A DNA stretch of 64,000 bases, taken from positions 1-64,000 of the forward strand of contig JAJDED010000028.1 in NCBI GenBank assembly GCA_029259915.1, written 5' to 3'. A program made the translations under genes and the position numbers. Each line of letters starts with the position of its first letter. The stretch's first letter is position 1. The notes beneath the pieces are model-generated. The model was not told the DNA's origin. It was given only the letters and a program-made list of their open reading frames with translations, and ran no database searches. The stretch comes from Planctomycetota bacterium. Its GTDB lineage: Bacteria; Planctomycetota; Planctomycetia; Pirellulales; Lacipirellulaceae. Shown here in pieces: positions 6,969 to 16,671 of the stretch.

Positions 6969-9900
6969 TTAGCGGAAGCTAAATCGCGGCCTCTGGTCGA
7001 ACTGTTCCGAAAGCTCTTCCAAGGCGAGGTCGATCGAATTTTCATTCGATGAACCGACATTGTAAGACGACGTTTCGTCTCTGTCGAAGTTGCCGTGAGA
7101 ATTTTTGCTTTCTAGCGAGATATCCGCCCCATTTGCAGACGATTCCAGCGAGAGTTGGAAAACCCCATTCGCAGGATCATCCGTTGCGGAACGAACTGGC
7201 GATTGATTGGTCCCTTGAGGCGTAGCCGGTCGGGGAGAAGTGGTCTGGTTTTGCGACAAACTCAATTGACTTGTCGCGAAAAGAGGCGCGCCTGAGTTTG
7301 CCGTGTTGCTGCTGCTTGATGCTGGAACTGCTACCTGTCCGCCAAGGATTTGGCTTCTGCTAGTTTCGGCTGAAGTTGGTGCTGCAATGTTGGCGCTAGT
7401 CGAAGCTGCTTGAAAAGATTGGGATAGCGCTAATGCTGCACTGGCTGCGGTGCCGTAGTTGGTTTGCCAGATCCCCAAGTCTACGGCATCAACGGCCCCG
7501 TCGGCATTGGCGTCGCCGTCGGCCGCGGTTGCTCCAGTAGTAATTCCGAAACCGCGCTGCCAGGCCAAGAAATCGGTACCATCGACGTCGCCATCGGCAT
7601 CGGCGTCGCCGTTGCTTGGAGTTGGCGCTAGCGCGCCACTATATTGCGATTGCCAAACAGCTAGATCGAGCGGTCCGACCACGCCGTCCAGATCGCTATC
7701 TCCGTCGGTAAGCGTAGCGGGAGAGGTGCCGACTCCCCGTTGCCAAGTAAGAAAATCGAACCCATCGACACTTCCGCTAGCATTGAAGTCTCCGGAAATG
7801 CCGACAACGATTTTCACAGTGCCGATGTTCGATTCCAGATTGAAGTCGTAAGCGGTATAGGTGAATTCGTCGATTCCTGTGAAACCAACATTGGGAGTGT
7901 AATCAAAACCTCCATCAACAGCCAAAGTAAGCGTGCCGTTTGATACGCCTGTTTTGAGAATGGTGACCAACTCGCCGTTTTCCGGGTCGACGTCGTTATT
8001 CAATATGCCGCCTGTTCCGGGAATGACCAGAGCGCTCAAGTTTCCAGAACCTGCAGCGCCACTGCCAGCGGGCACGCTCAGCGCGGCTCCCTCGTTGGTG
8101 TGATACGTGTCGTCTTGCGCAAAGGCGGGACCGTTGACTCCAAATTCGCTCCAGACCCAGGACCACCAGTCGCCGAAGAGGATGGTCACCAAGGTCTCGG
8201 TAGGAAGAGTAGGCGGAGGGGTGGTGAGCGAATCGATAAAACTATCCCAAAGGAACGGATCGGGCGATACAATTCCGCCCGGATAGCAGAAGAACCCTTC
8301 CATTCCCGGTTCAGTACACGCAAATGGATTGGACGTGGGATCGTTGGGGTCGCCAACGAAAAGATCTGAAATAGCCACTCCTTCCAGTGAATACGAAAAC
8401 TCGGGAGCAACGCTGCCGTCCAAGGTCCACACCACCACTTCCACGGTATAGCTACCGGGAGCCAACAGAACCGCCTCGCGCGAGCGGGTTTCGCCAGGCT
8501 GGGCAGCCAATTGATATACGGGAGTACCCTGATCGTTGACAATTGTGGCTAACACGGCAGTCGGGGCCGTCGTTGCCACGGCATCGGCTTGCAATGCAAA
8601 ATGAAAGAGTTGCGGCTTGCCAATATGCAACGTGTGGATTCTCTGGGTCACTCCGTTGCCGATGGTTGCCGATGCCAAGGGGGTAAGTACCGTCGGCTGA
8701 TCGGTGAAGGTAGCAACCAGGGTATAGTTGCCCGTGTCGAACAAGGACCCAGGCGTGGCTGCTTCGACTTTTAAGATGTAGTCACTATCGGGAAGAACGC
8801 CATCGACTTGAATGATATATTCACCACCGCCATTGGAAAGGATCTTTGAGGCGACAAGGGCACCAACGTCGTCGAGAATCGAAATCTGTGGGATCAAACC
8901 GCCTAGGTCAATTGATCGAACCTGCACGGTCAATACGTCGTTCGGTACCGCAGACGTAACGGGTGACTTGACCGCGTAGAAATCGATATCTGTAGCATCG
9001 GTAATACTTCCGATCGTTTCGTAACGTGTACCATCAACGAAACCTATAACTGTTGGCAACACCGTGGCATTGAGAATGACATCGTCAGTGTGTTGATCGT
9101 CATTGAAGAAATCGTCTTCGTCGGCATCAAAAAACTTGGAGATATCTTCTTGCTCCAGAAAGCGAAAATCTCCGCCGGCGATCGCGTTGATAGTTGCCTG
9201 GCCAACTGCGTTGATACCATCGAACTTGACAACAAGCGAGTAGCCGCCGATTCCCATCACTCCCGGATCTGCTCCGCTGATTTCAAAAAAGTAGTTGTCA
9301 TTGGGATCGATCGTAGGAATTTGGACCGTGACCGTTGCCCCAACGGTATTAAACGAACTTGCTTCCCCCAAAAGCTGTTCGTTGCCGTTGTAGACTCGCA
9401 AACGCTGAGAAAGGAGGCTGATCCCGTTCGAGCGGACATCGACCGTCATCGAACCAAAGTAGCCGCCAGGAGCATCGAGCTTGAAGAAATCGAGGTCGGT
9501 ATTGCTGGAGATATCGCCATAGACAATCGAGGGTGCGGTGCCGCTGCTAGCGCCAGCAAGCTCTCCCTTTTTCAACTCTGTGGCATTGATGAACGAATCG
9601 TTGTCCGTAGGCGCATTAGGTCCACCGTCGTCGTCGCCCTCGTTATAATCTGGAGTTCTTGCACCGTGGAGACTTTGGAGAGCGGCAATATCGTTAGCCG
9701 TCGGCAGCCGGACGACTGGTGGGTCGCTGGGAAACAGTGGCGAGTTGGGATCGGTATTGTCCTCTAAACCGAAGACGTTGCCCGCTTCGTGAATCGCAAC
9801 GGCAAAGATATCGTCAAGCGTTTGATAATTGAAATTGGTGTTGAACACCACATCGGCAAACCAAGTGCCCGACACCAAACCATCGATCGGGACCGATACC

Positions 9901-10298
9901 GCTCCCGCACTGGGCGCCATGGCAACCGCACCGACGCGAATTTCTCCAAAGCGTGGATCCTTTTGACTTGAGCCGGGCGTGCCAAAGGGCTGACCTCCAT
10001 CTGACACGACGCCAACATCGGCATTGGTGTTGACCGCCCAAGTTTGAAAGGCCTCAAGAATTTTTGCTTGCCATTGTGCCCTGGGAGCAATGACGTCGAA
10101 CGTGGCGGCCAAGGCATTCGACTGACCAGCGATTTGTGCTCCATCCCCAGCAAAGCTCAAAGTCAGGTGGGCATCGGTGCCGTTGAGAAACCCTGCACCG
10201 TCAAGCAGCATGCGAGGCTCCAGCGACTCGAAAGCGAGACGCGACCGGGCCGTTTTGCAGCGTGTTCGAGTTTTTTGTTTTCTTAAAAATTTACGCAT
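6969..10298 (-). CDS. LEPR-XLL exported protein with degenerate matrixin-like domain, PPC repeats and dockerin repeats
   Basis: A 1109-aa exported multidomain protein. The basic N terminus carries the planctomycete motif 'LEPRMLL' (26-32), which takes the place of a classical signal. A matrixin-like region follows with '[11 protein letters not shown]' (170-180): the first His and the catalytic Glu are present, but the second zinc His is Asn174. Next come pre-peptidase C-terminal (PPC)-type beta domains (about 235-360, 410-540, 555-665), a cadherin/VCBS-type domain (about 730-830, '[15 protein letters not shown]'), and two dockerin-like modules (about 836-955, '[19 protein letters not shown]' and '[17 protein letters not shown]'). 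It ends in a Ser/Asn-rich tail. It probably acts at the cell surface. The ATG at 10298 is preferred over an in-frame TTG at 10307. The peptidase is probably inactive. Confidence 0.85.
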   Translation of the reverse strand: MRKFLRKQKTRTRCKTARSRLAFESLEPRMLLDGAGFLNGTDAHLTLSFAGDGAQIAGQSNALAATFDVIAPRAQWQAKILEAFQTWAVNTNADVGVVSDGGQPFGTPGSSQKDPRFGEIRVGAVAMAPSAGAVSVPIDGLVSGTWFADVVFNTNFNYQTLDDIFAVAIHEAGNVFGLEDNTDPNSPLFPSDPPVVRLPTANDIAALQSLHGARTPDYNEGDDDGGPNAPTDNDSFINATELKKGELAGASSGTAPSIVYGDISSNTDLDFFKLDAPGGYFGSMTVDVRSNGISLLSQRLRVYNGNEQLLGEASSFNTVGATVTVQIPTIDPNDNYFFEISGADPGVMGIGGYSLVVKFDGINAVGQATINAIAGGDFRFLEQEDISKFFDADEDDFFNDDQHTDDVILNATVLPTVIGFVDGTRYETIGSITDATDIDFYAVKSPVTSAVPNDVLTVQVRSIDLGGLIPQISILDDVGALVASKILSNGGGEYIIQVDGVLPDSDYILKVEAATPGSLFDTGNYTLVATFTDQPTVLTPLASATIGNGVTQRIHTLHIGKPQLFHFALQADAVATTAPTAVLATIVNDQGTPVYQLAAQPGETRSREAVLLAPGSYTVEVVVWTLDGSVAPEFSYSLEGVAISDLFVGDPNDPTSNPFACTEPGMEGFFCYPGGIVSPDPFLWDSFIDSLTTPPPTLPTETLVTILFGDWWSWVWSEFGVNGPAFAQDDTYHTNEGAALSVPAGSGAAGSGNLSALVIPGTGGILNNDVDPENGELVTILKTGVSNGTLTLAVDGGFDYTPNVGFTGIDEFTYTAYDFNLESNIGTVKIVVGISGDFNASGSVDGFDFLTWQRGVGTSPATLTDGDSDLDGVVGPLDLAVWQSQYSGALAPTPSNGDADADGDVDGTDFLAWQRGFGITTGATAADGDANADGAVDAVDLGIWQTNYGTAASAALALSQSFQAASTSANIAAPTSAETSRSQILGGQVAVPASSSSNTANSGAPLFATSQLSLSQNQTTSPRPATPQGTNQSPVRSATDDPANGVFQLSLESSANGADISLESKNSHGNFDRDETSSYNVGSSNENSIDLALEELSEQFDQRPRFSFR

Positions 10299-10622
10299 GA
10301 TGAACAATCACGGGATCGAATTGATCTGTGAAATCGAGGCACGAATTCGACGATCCTGATAATTGCCAGGGAAGAAACTCTGAAAGCATCTTCATCGAGC
10401 AGAATCCGCGCATGCGTACCCTGCCTGGAAGGAGTAGCCGAAAAAGTCTGTTCCGAGCGCCAATAATTCCTTGAGAATGGGTCCGCCATATTCCCCTGCG
10501 CTAGATGGTCCCATTATAGCGCTTCATCATTCAGGTCTCAATCGAATGGCTAAATTCCTGTGAAAAGGCTTCGTAATAGCCGGTATGTAACGGTTTCCCG
10601 GGCTAATGATACTGCGAATCAA
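10299..10622. other. Intergenic region upstream of the LEPR gene
   Basis: About 324 nt between two minus-strand genes. It should hold the promoter of the LEPR protein gene and the 3' end of the kinase transcript. I see no convincing terminator, RNA gene or repeat. Confidence 0.5.
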
Positions 10623-13600
10623 CTAGTTCGGTAGAGCTGCATTGATCAACGCCTCGAACTTAGGCATTTTTCGTAATTCTGCCAAATCTGGATCAGTTTT
10701 TGCTCGCCTTAGCAACTGGGGATCTTGAAGAACCGCCTTGCTCAACATCAACATTCCCCGGTGTGCATCGAAGTTTGTCTCACTCGAAGTGAGCGATAGC
10801 GCACAAGCCGCCTGGAACATGTGGGTGGGTGACTTCGAGTTGCGGAGCAATTGCTTGACATCGTTCAGCGCGTCTAACCGTTTTCCTTGCCGAGCAAACA
10901 AAACTGCTCTGCCTGCCAGACCAAAGAGATTGTCTTCGTCAATGTCTAGTATCCGGTTTAGGGCCGTCAAGGCATCTTCTGGTCTATCCAGCTTGTCAGC
11001 GGTGACATGAACAATGTTTTGGAGCGCCTCGAGGCTGTTGGGATTGTGATTCAAAGCGTGTTGAAAATCGTTAAGAGCTGCCTCGGGGTCATCTGATAAA
11101 AGGGCGATACCGCGCGCGATCCAACTCAATTCGTCGCTTGGCGTAAGTTCAAAACCTTTTGCACGGTCACGTGCCGCGCCCTCGAAATCTCCAAGCTTCG
11201 CCAGCGATTGTGCTCGGAGGAAATAAATTCGGGTTTGTGTGGCACCCGATTCCAGAGCCGTGGTGAAATCCGCAACGGCCTGCTCATGATTCCCTAAGGC
11301 GGCATACGCCAAAGCGCGATTCTGCAAACAGAACGGCAGATCAGGCCGCATTTTCACGACCTCTTCAAAGTCCTGCAGCGCCAGATCGAATTGTCTTAAA
11401 CTCATCCTGCCTAATCCGCGACGATACAGCGTCACATGCGACTGAGGCAACAGCGCCGCCGAGGTCGTGAAGCAAATGTCGGCATTATGGTAGTTCTCCA
11501 AAGCTGCATGAGCATCACCTAGCAATAGCCAAGTAATCGGATCGGTAGGTCTTTCACTTTGCAATTTTTCTAGGATTGGCAGGGCTTCTTGAAAGTTCCA
11601 AGCTGAAAGCAAGAACTGCGCTTGCATCGTTTCGTCCAAAAATCCCAGGAGAGGCTGTTGCTCCGCCTGGAGACGCAACTGTTTCGCTTCGTCGGGCTTG
11701 TCAAGAGAATCCAAAAACGTTGCTCGCTGCAGCGTAATAGCACGAGGCTGGCGACCAGAATCGAACATGCTCGCCGCCTGGGCGTTCCACTGCAATGCTT
11801 GTTCAAGTGCCTGTGCAACCTGGTCGACTGGTGCGGATCGAACTGTCGCATCAGAGAGAAGGAAGAGCAATTCACCAGCGCTTTCCCTAATAGTTCGGCG
11901 CTTATCAGAATCGAGCCCAATTACTTTCAGTTGATTTTGCCATCGGTCGTCGAGGACATCGTATTGGTCTAGCGATTTGCGGATCGTAGCAATCCCGTCT
12001 TGCAGTAGTTCGCGGTCGTTTTCCGGAATGCTCACCGCCGTGCGAGCCACGGGAAGCGCGCTGGCAAATTGCTGATACTCTCCATTCGCCCACAAGCGAA
12101 TCCCCACCAATGAGGCCAACATCAAAATGGTAGCTGAAATGGCTGCAACGCTTCCTCCTGACGAAAGCCGCGGGTGACGCTGAACCCATTTTTTTGTTCG
12201 TTCCTTCAGCGAGCGGTTTGGTGCATATCGCAAAGGCCGATGTTCGGCATGGCGGCGCAGATCTTCGCGTAGCTGTTCGACCGATGAATAACGCCGGTTA
12301 GCATCTGGATCGAGGCAGCGCAAAACGATGCTGTCGATCGACACAGGCACATTGGGATTGATCCGCTTTGCTGAAGGTGCCTGGCTGGTGCGATCCGCGA
12401 TCATTTTCTGAACCACATCCTCAAACGCTCCGCGGTGCGTTACAAAAGGTCGCTGTCCCGTGAGCATTTCAAAAAACACAACGCCCAGCGAATAAAGGTC
12501 GCTTCGCACATCGACCGATCCCCCTGAGGCAACCGCTTTTAGATGTTCGGGGGCCATGTAGGGTAGGGTGCCGCCGACCATCAAGGAACTCCTGCCGTTG
12601 ACGACCACGTCTTCCGACAGGTTGAAGTCGAGAATCATCGGTCGACCATCGTCGGTAAGCAAAATGTTGGCCGGCTTGAGGTCGCGGTGGACAATTCCCC
12701 GATCGTGCGCGTGGCCCAGTCCGGCGGCAATCTGCGAAACAACCCAAACCACCGCGTCGACGTAATTGGCATGAAGAGGTTGGTGGACCGTTGTCGAAGG
12801 AAGTTGTTTTGACTTGGCTGTAGATTTCGTCGAACCAGATTTTAGCCTGCTCTTACCTGCAATTTGCGTAGCGTCGTCGCGGGCTACGACGGTGCTCAAC
12901 AGTGCCTGTCCCGATAGTGGCAAGCTTTCGCTGTCGCTGAGTTCCCGCGTTACGTCTGCGAGAGTTCGATGCCCGAAGTAGGGCATGCAGACTGCGGTGA
13001 GACTCTCGGTGTGATGGACAGAATAGACTGGCACAATGTTCGTATGCTGCAACCGAGCCAGGTGTTGCGGTTCTAAAGATCGGCCCGCTGCGATTTTCAA
13101 CACGACGGGGCGATCCGCCAATTCTTGCTGTCGGGCCAAGAACACATGGGCAAAGGTTCCTTGCCCGAGCTTATTTTCTAACTGGAAGCCTAAAAACTCT
13201 TCGCCGACTGCCGGGAACTCCGCAACAGAATCTGCCAACCGACCGGCATCTTTCCAGGCAACTCCCAGCGAGGTATTGATCAAACTGTTGTTCGATGAAC
13301 CGGTCTCCTGGAATTGCTCGGGAGTATAACGGCCCCAAGTATCGATCGACACCGCGTAACGGCGTTGGTAATCCTCAGGCGAGACCGATTCTCCCGCTTG
13401 AACGCGTAATCGGTATTCCTCGTAGGCCACGATTTGCAGCGCTTCCGAGTCGGTGAAGAGGTCCGGCAGTAGTTTCGAATAGTCGTCGATCCCACTGTTC
13501 TTGCCGCTTTCCCAGGCATATTCCATGTCGACCCGAACAAGCTCCGTCGCCACGGCACGAAAAGAGGGGTGGTCTGCGGCGGGAAGAAATTCTACGAGAT

Positions 13601-13688
13601 TTGCATTCCCGTTCTTCTGTCGAGAGCTTTCATAAGCCTCGACGAAGTCTTCCAAGTTCCTGGCTGGTGTGTAGGCAGATGGGACCAC
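10623..13688 (-). CDS. Membrane Ser/Thr protein kinase with TPR repeats
   Basis: About 1021 aa. A short N-terminal region is followed by a Hanks-type kinase domain: Gly-rich loop 'LGQGTFAHVFLA' (about 175), a lysine in 'VVLKIA', catalytic loop 'HRDLKPANILL' (about 335), 'DFN' in place of DFG, and 'YMAPEH' for APE. A membrane helix lies near 520 ('GGSVAAISATILMLASLVGI'). The C-terminal half is TPR repeats (about 640-960), probably extracytoplasmic and protein-binding. It follows an ECF sigma gene by a few nt on the same strand, a planctomycete arrangement in which kinase and sigma are thought to form one signalling unit. The start is uncertain: GTG at 13688 with GAGGA upstream, or TTG at 13709 overlapping the sigma gene. 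Confidence 0.88.
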   Translation of the reverse strand: MVPSAYTPARNLEDFVEAYESSRQKNGNANLVEFLPAADHPSFRAVATELVRVDMEYAWESGKNSGIDDYSKLLPDLFTDSEALQIVAYEEYRLRVQAGESVSPEDYQRRYAVSIDTWGRYTPEQFQETGSSNNSLINTSLGVAWKDAGRLADSVAEFPAVGEEFLGFQLENKLGQGTFAHVFLARQQELADRPVVLKIAAGRSLEPQHLARLQHTNIVPVYSVHHTESLTAVCMPYFGHRTLADVTRELSDSESLPLSGQALLSTVVARDDATQIAGKSRLKSGSTKSTAKSKQLPSTTVHQPLHANYVDAVVWVVSQIAAGLGHAHDRGIVHRDLKPANILLTDDGRPMILDFNLSEDVVVNGRSSLMVGGTLPYMAPEHLKAVASGGSVDVRSDLYSLGVVFFEMLTGQRPFVTHRGAFEDVVQKMIADRTSQAPSAKRINPNVPVSIDSIVLRCLDPDANRRYSSVEQLREDLRRHAEHRPLRYAPNRSLKERTKKWVQRHPRLSSGGSVAAISATILMLASLVGIRLWANGEYQQFASALPVARTAVSIPENDRELLQDGIATIRKSLDQYDVLDDRWQNQLKVIGLDSDKRRTIRESAGELLFLLSDATVRSAPVDQVAQALEQALQWNAQAASMFDSGRQPRAITLQRATFLDSLDKPDEAKQLRLQAEQQPLLGFLDETMQAQFLLSAWNFQEALPILEKLQSERPTDPITWLLLGDAHAALENYHNADICFTTSAALLPQSHVTLYRRGLGRMSLRQFDLALQDFEEVVKMRPDLPFCLQNRALAYAALGNHEQAVADFTTALESGATQTRIYFLRAQSLAKLGDFEGAARDRAKGFELTPSDELSWIARGIALLSDDPEAALNDFQHALNHNPNSLEALQNIVHVTADKLDRPEDALTALNRILDIDEDNLFGLAGRAVLFARQGKRLDALNDVKQLLRNSKSPTHMFQAACALSLTSSETNFDAHRGMLMLSKAVLQDPQLLRRAKTDPDLAELRKMPKFEALINAALPN

Positions 13689-13692
13689 GGCT

Positions 13693-14319
13693 CTAACATT
13701 CCTCGTCAATAAGTTTCGTAAGCTGCTGGCGGAACTGTTGTAATGTACGTTCTACGGTTCGCTTGGATCTTTTAGTCATCATGGCGATTTCGCCGATTTC
13801 ATGTCCTTCGATTCTCAGCTGTATAATGCGATCTTGAGGTTCTGGCAATTTGGCTACTAATTCGTCGATGACCATCTTCATGGTTTCGTAGGCAACGGCA
13901 TCTTCTCCAGAAGTTTCGGAAGCAATTTCTCCTACGGCCTCGGTTCCAACGGTCCGGCCCGCATCGCGTTTTTGCGCACGATGGTAAACGGCAAGCGTGC
14001 GAATTTTGTTTAGTGCCAATACAAGTAGCAATTGCCATAGTTCCTCACCAACCGGTACTTCGTAACATCCTTCCGAGGCTCTTCGGAAAAAGGTGCGAAA
14101 CACGGATTGAACGACATCCTCCGGATCGAATCGCTGCGATAACTGCTGGCCTGTTTGTTTTTTTGCCAAAGCTTGTAGTCGGCGGGCATAGCGCACATAC
14201 AACGCCGTGGCCGCGTCTTGCTGCCCTGTTTGAAATCGGCGCAAGAGCGAGCTATCGGACGTCGAATAGACGCTTTTTTCGTTAATCAGGTTTTTGTCTT
14301 CGTCTGGATTCTCGACCAT
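13693..14319 (-). CDS. ECF sigma factor linked to Ser/Thr kinase
   Basis: About 208 aa with sigma region 2 (about 30-100, 'QRFDPEDVVQSVFRTFFRR') and region 4 (about 145-205, 'LPEPQDRIIQLRIEGHEI' then an HTH near 'MTKRSKRTVERTLQQFR'). It belongs to the group of planctomycete ECF sigma factors encoded just before a Hanks-type kinase. No anti-sigma gene is adjacent, so activity may be controlled by phosphorylation; this is known for related sigma-kinase pairs and only inferred here. I prefer the ATG at 14319, which has AGGG at good spacing, over the ATG at 14334. Confidence 0.85.
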   Translation of the reverse strand: MVENPDEDKNLINEKSVYSTSDSSLLRRFQTGQQDAATALYVRYARRLQALAKKQTGQQLSQRFDPEDVVQSVFRTFFRRASEGCYEVPVGEELWQLLLVLALNKIRTLAVYHRAQKRDAGRTVGTEAVGEIASETSGEDAVAYETMKMVIDELVAKLPEPQDRIIQLRIEGHEIGEIAMMTKRSKRTVERTLQQFRQQLTKLIDEEC

Positions 14320-14599
14320 TGGAGACCCTGCCATTGGGTGAAGTCGAATAGCTCTATCTTAACCGTCACGAAACCTGATCGAAAGTTGAACAATACATAT
14401 AAGACCCACAGGCTAGTCGGAGAGGCGTTTTACCCGCTATCCACGCAATTCCAGGGTTTCAGACCACGTTATCTCAAAAGGAACAATAGAAAAAAATAAG
14501 AAATTATGGCGGCCAGCTGCAATAAACAGGGCTACCCAGTACGGGCGCAAAGAGGCGTTGGGCAATAGTGTCGAGCAGGGGTTATGGGAAGTTTGACCA

Positions 14600-15064
14600 G
14601 TGTTTCATTTTCGAAATTTGAAGACACCCGTTGCTTGGCTTTTGATTCTATCTCTGGCTCGCATGCCCGTTCCTTGGGTACATCGCCATACCGACCTCAA
14701 ATTAGCTGAGATCGAATCCCACATAGCCGCGTATCACGAGATGATGCCTGAGTTAGAACTCTCGGGCGGCTGGCACATTCATTTCCTCTGCCGTTCCGGT
14801 TCGCCGACAAAGTCAGGGTTGACCACTCCGGAATCGCAAGACGATACCAACTTGGACAAAAGCAATCAGACTTATCTTGAGAACAACTCGAGAGTCCGTT
14901 GGCTAAGTCGCGTAGAATTAAGTGGGCAGCACGCGACAGCCAATCTGGCAAGCCTGATTGAGGTAGGAGACCCCGCTTCTCGAGGATTTCTCTCCCATGC
15001 TTATTGGCACGAGCAGCGCAGTGCCGTAGATACCTGCGCGCTATTCAGTGTGTTCTTAATCTAG
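14600..15064 (+). CDS. Small exported protein of unknown function (PVPWVHRH motif)
   Basis: A 154-aa protein with a hydrophobic N terminus (about 10-22, 'VAWLLILSLARMPV') and His-rich early motif 'PVPWVHRHTDL' (23-33), then a His/Trp-containing 'GWHIHFLC' (about 57-64). I recall small planctomycete proteins of this form but no function. The histidines could bind metal; this is speculation. The start is GTG at 14600 with GGGA about 11 nt upstream. It is divergent from the sigma-kinase pair (265-nt gap) and precedes the PEP-CTERM run. Confidence 0.5.
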   Translation: MFHFRNLKTPVAWLLILSLARMPVPWVHRHTDLKLAEIESHIAAYHEMMPELELSGGWHIHFLCRSGSPTKSGLTTPESQDDTNLDKSNQTYLENNSRVRWLSRVELSGQHATANLASLIEVGDPASRGFLSHAYWHEQRSAVDTCALFSVFLI

Positions 15065-15415
15065 AAGACACCCGTTCCCTAGGTCTGTCACTGCGCTGTG
15101 CGATTGACTGCCTACTCTCACTGGGAACATCTATCAAGTTGGAAGCCTGTGTTCGATAGGCTCTCGATTTTCGTGCTGACCAACGACGACACGAGTTGTG
15201 GCGACACAATCAACTCCGATGATTTGGTTATCTGGGTTATTCAAACTACGAATGATGCAAATCAACGGCCTTTCCGGTAATCCCCGAGCCGGCAAGTTTG
15301 TTGATGATGGTGGTCGGTTGTCTGGGTCTGTTCAATTCCCGACGAAGCTTGCACTGGGGGGTGTGATCTTTTGGGCAAAGAACATTCACAGTAACCGACC
15401 TGGGTACGATTTCCG

Positions 15416-15444
15416 CCAGCGGGTGACCAACTATCACCCGCTGG
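15416..15444. terminator. Strong hairpin, possible terminator
   Basis: CCAGCGGGTGA (15416... 15426) pairs perfectly with TCACCCGCTGG (15434-15444) over 11 bp with a 7-nt loop. No continuous T-run follows (GGGAAATCTTTATTTGG), so the terminator reading is tentative. Confidence 0.4.
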
Positions 15445-15490
15445 GGGAAATCTTTATTTGGAAAATCAGCAACTAATACAAACTAAGAGA

Positions 15491-15516
15491 TGAACCGCCA
15501 AGAACGCCAAGAAAAA
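15491..15516. repeat. GCCAAG-type intergenic repeat, copy 1
   Basis: TGAACCGCCAAGAACGCCAAG lies here; the reverse complement of the same phrase is found at 48517-48541 and 53171-53191. All three are between genes. Confidence 0.65.
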
Positions 15517-15569
15517 TGAGGGAAATTCATTGTCCAACCAGACCGACTGTGTTTGATTTTTCCATCCGG

Positions 15570-15629
15570 AAGTCGTCGCTCGGCGTTGGGCTCGGAGCAG
15601 ACGCCGGCGCCGACGGCGACTCCGATGGC
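15570..15629 (+). pseudogene. Relic of a dockerin module
   Basis: Read from 15570 the codons give K-S-S-L-G-V-G-L-G-A-D-A-G-A-D-G-D-S-D-G. This parallels 'QSSYGVDAGADADGDGDSDG' in the intact gene at 17457. There is no start codon, a stop follows nearby, and the first calcium loop is missing, so this is a fragment at most. Confidence 0.35.
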
Positions 15630-15697
15630 AAAGCATCTCTGACGAAAAATAGCCAAATTACTGAAACCTTAACTTGAACTAAAAGGGAGAGAGATAC

Positions 15698-16669
15698 ATG
15701 TTCGATACGATCGGTCCTCTTGCGAAGAAAGCGCTGCTTGTCGGCACGGTTTGTACCATCGCATTTGGCATGATGGATAGGCGGGCGGATGCGGTGACAT
15801 TGGCGTCCACCCAATTGGGTGCGGTGGGATTGAATGGCGGCAACGGGATCACCCCAGTCGTTCCTGTACTTGGTTGGAGATTCGAGATTGCTGATCCGTT
15901 CCAGGTCCAGCAGATCGGGGGGCATATGAAAGGTTCCGCCACACAGGGCCTCCCTCCGTATAAAGATATCTTCGGAGCGATTGTCCCACTAGCTTCGGTG
16001 ACTTCCTTGCCCACACCGGGACCTGGGGGAACGCCGTTCGACCCGGCGGCTGCGATCGCTTCCACGACCTTCACACCGCCGGGATCCAACACTGCACCGT
16101 TCGCAAGCCAAAGCGAAGACTTTCGTGTGCCTCTGGACGTCACCTTGGCACCGGGAGCTTACGCGCTGATGTTCGGCACGGGCATGTTTGGCACCACCGG
16201 GAATGCCGCAATGCCGGCCAACGCAGATCAGCCATTTATTGCTCCCACCACGGCGGACTCTTTCATCAAGTGGCAACAGCCATTTGGCAGCACAGAATTC
16301 CAGTGGCTGCCGCCTGCATCGATTCCATTTGCCCGGATGCGGTTTGTGATTGAAGGAATATCGCTTGGTCCTCCATCTCTCACTGCCGATTTTGATAGCG
16401 ACGGGGACGTTGACGACATTGACCTGCTCATTTGGGATGCGTTTTATGGTTTAGGAAACGGAGCAGATACCGACGGTGATGGCGACAGTGATGGCACGGA
16501 TTTTCTCACCTGGCAACGAGAGCATACGGGGCCCGGTGCTCCGGTCAGTGTTGCCGTGCCAGAACCGACATCGATACTTCTAGTCGGACTGGCAAGTCTC
16601 GGTGTTGCGTGGCCTTGCCGTCTAAGAAGGACACCTGAACTCGGAACTATGAATTGGAAAGGGATTTAA
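15698..16669 (+). CDS. PEP-CTERM protein with dockerin-type calcium repeats
   Basis: A 323-aa exported protein: signal peptide (about 1-32), beta-rich body, dockerin-like pair of calcium loops (about 228-275, 'ADFDSDGDVDDIDLLIWDA' and 'DTDGDGDSDGTDFLTWQR'), and a PEP-CTERM tail 'VPEPTSILLVGLASLGVA' with PEP near 288. The basic end is extended ('RLRRTPELGTMNWKGI'), longer than usual. An exosortase not present in this window would process it. The ribosome-binding site AGGGAGAG precedes the ATG. It heads a same-strand run of PEP-CTERM genes and ends 2 nt before the next start. The N-terminal domain is not recognised. Confidence 0.88.
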   Translation: MFDTIGPLAKKALLVGTVCTIAFGMMDRRADAVTLASTQLGAVGLNGGNGITPVVPVLGWRFEIADPFQVQQIGGHMKGSATQGLPPYKDIFGAIVPLASVTSLPTPGPGGTPFDPAAAIASTTFTPPGSNTAPFASQSEDFRVPLDVTLAPGAYALMFGTGMFGTTGNAAMPANADQPFIAPTTADSFIKWQQPFGSTEFQWLPPASIPFARMRFVIEGISLGPPSLTADFDSDGDVDDIDLLIWDAFYGLGNGADTDGDGDSDGTDFLTWQREHTGPGAPVSVAVPEPTSILLVGLASLGVAWPCRLRRTPELGTMNWKGI

Positions 16670-16671
16670 TC

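Larger units (their letters stand above)
15065..15697. other. 633-nt region with decayed dockerin pieces, hairpin and repeat
   Basis: No intact gene was found. Two short plus-strand stretches read like dockerin calcium loops in different frames from any start: 'GDTINSDDLVIW' (about 15200-15235) and 'KSSLGVGLGADAGADGDSDG' (15570-15629). Both match the pattern in the neighbouring PEP-CTERM genes. Between them lie a perfect 11-bp hairpin (15416-15444) and a GCCAAG-type repeat (15491-15516). The stretch may be the remains of a PEP-CTERM/dockerin gene. The ribosome-binding site AGGGAGAG for the gene at 15698 closes the region. Confidence 0.45.

Noticed and set aside
15098-15280. 60-codon frame containing 'GDTINSDDLVIW'
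   Set aside because: Not accepted as a gene; treated as part of a decayed dockerin region because the rest of the frame has no dockerin or signal features.
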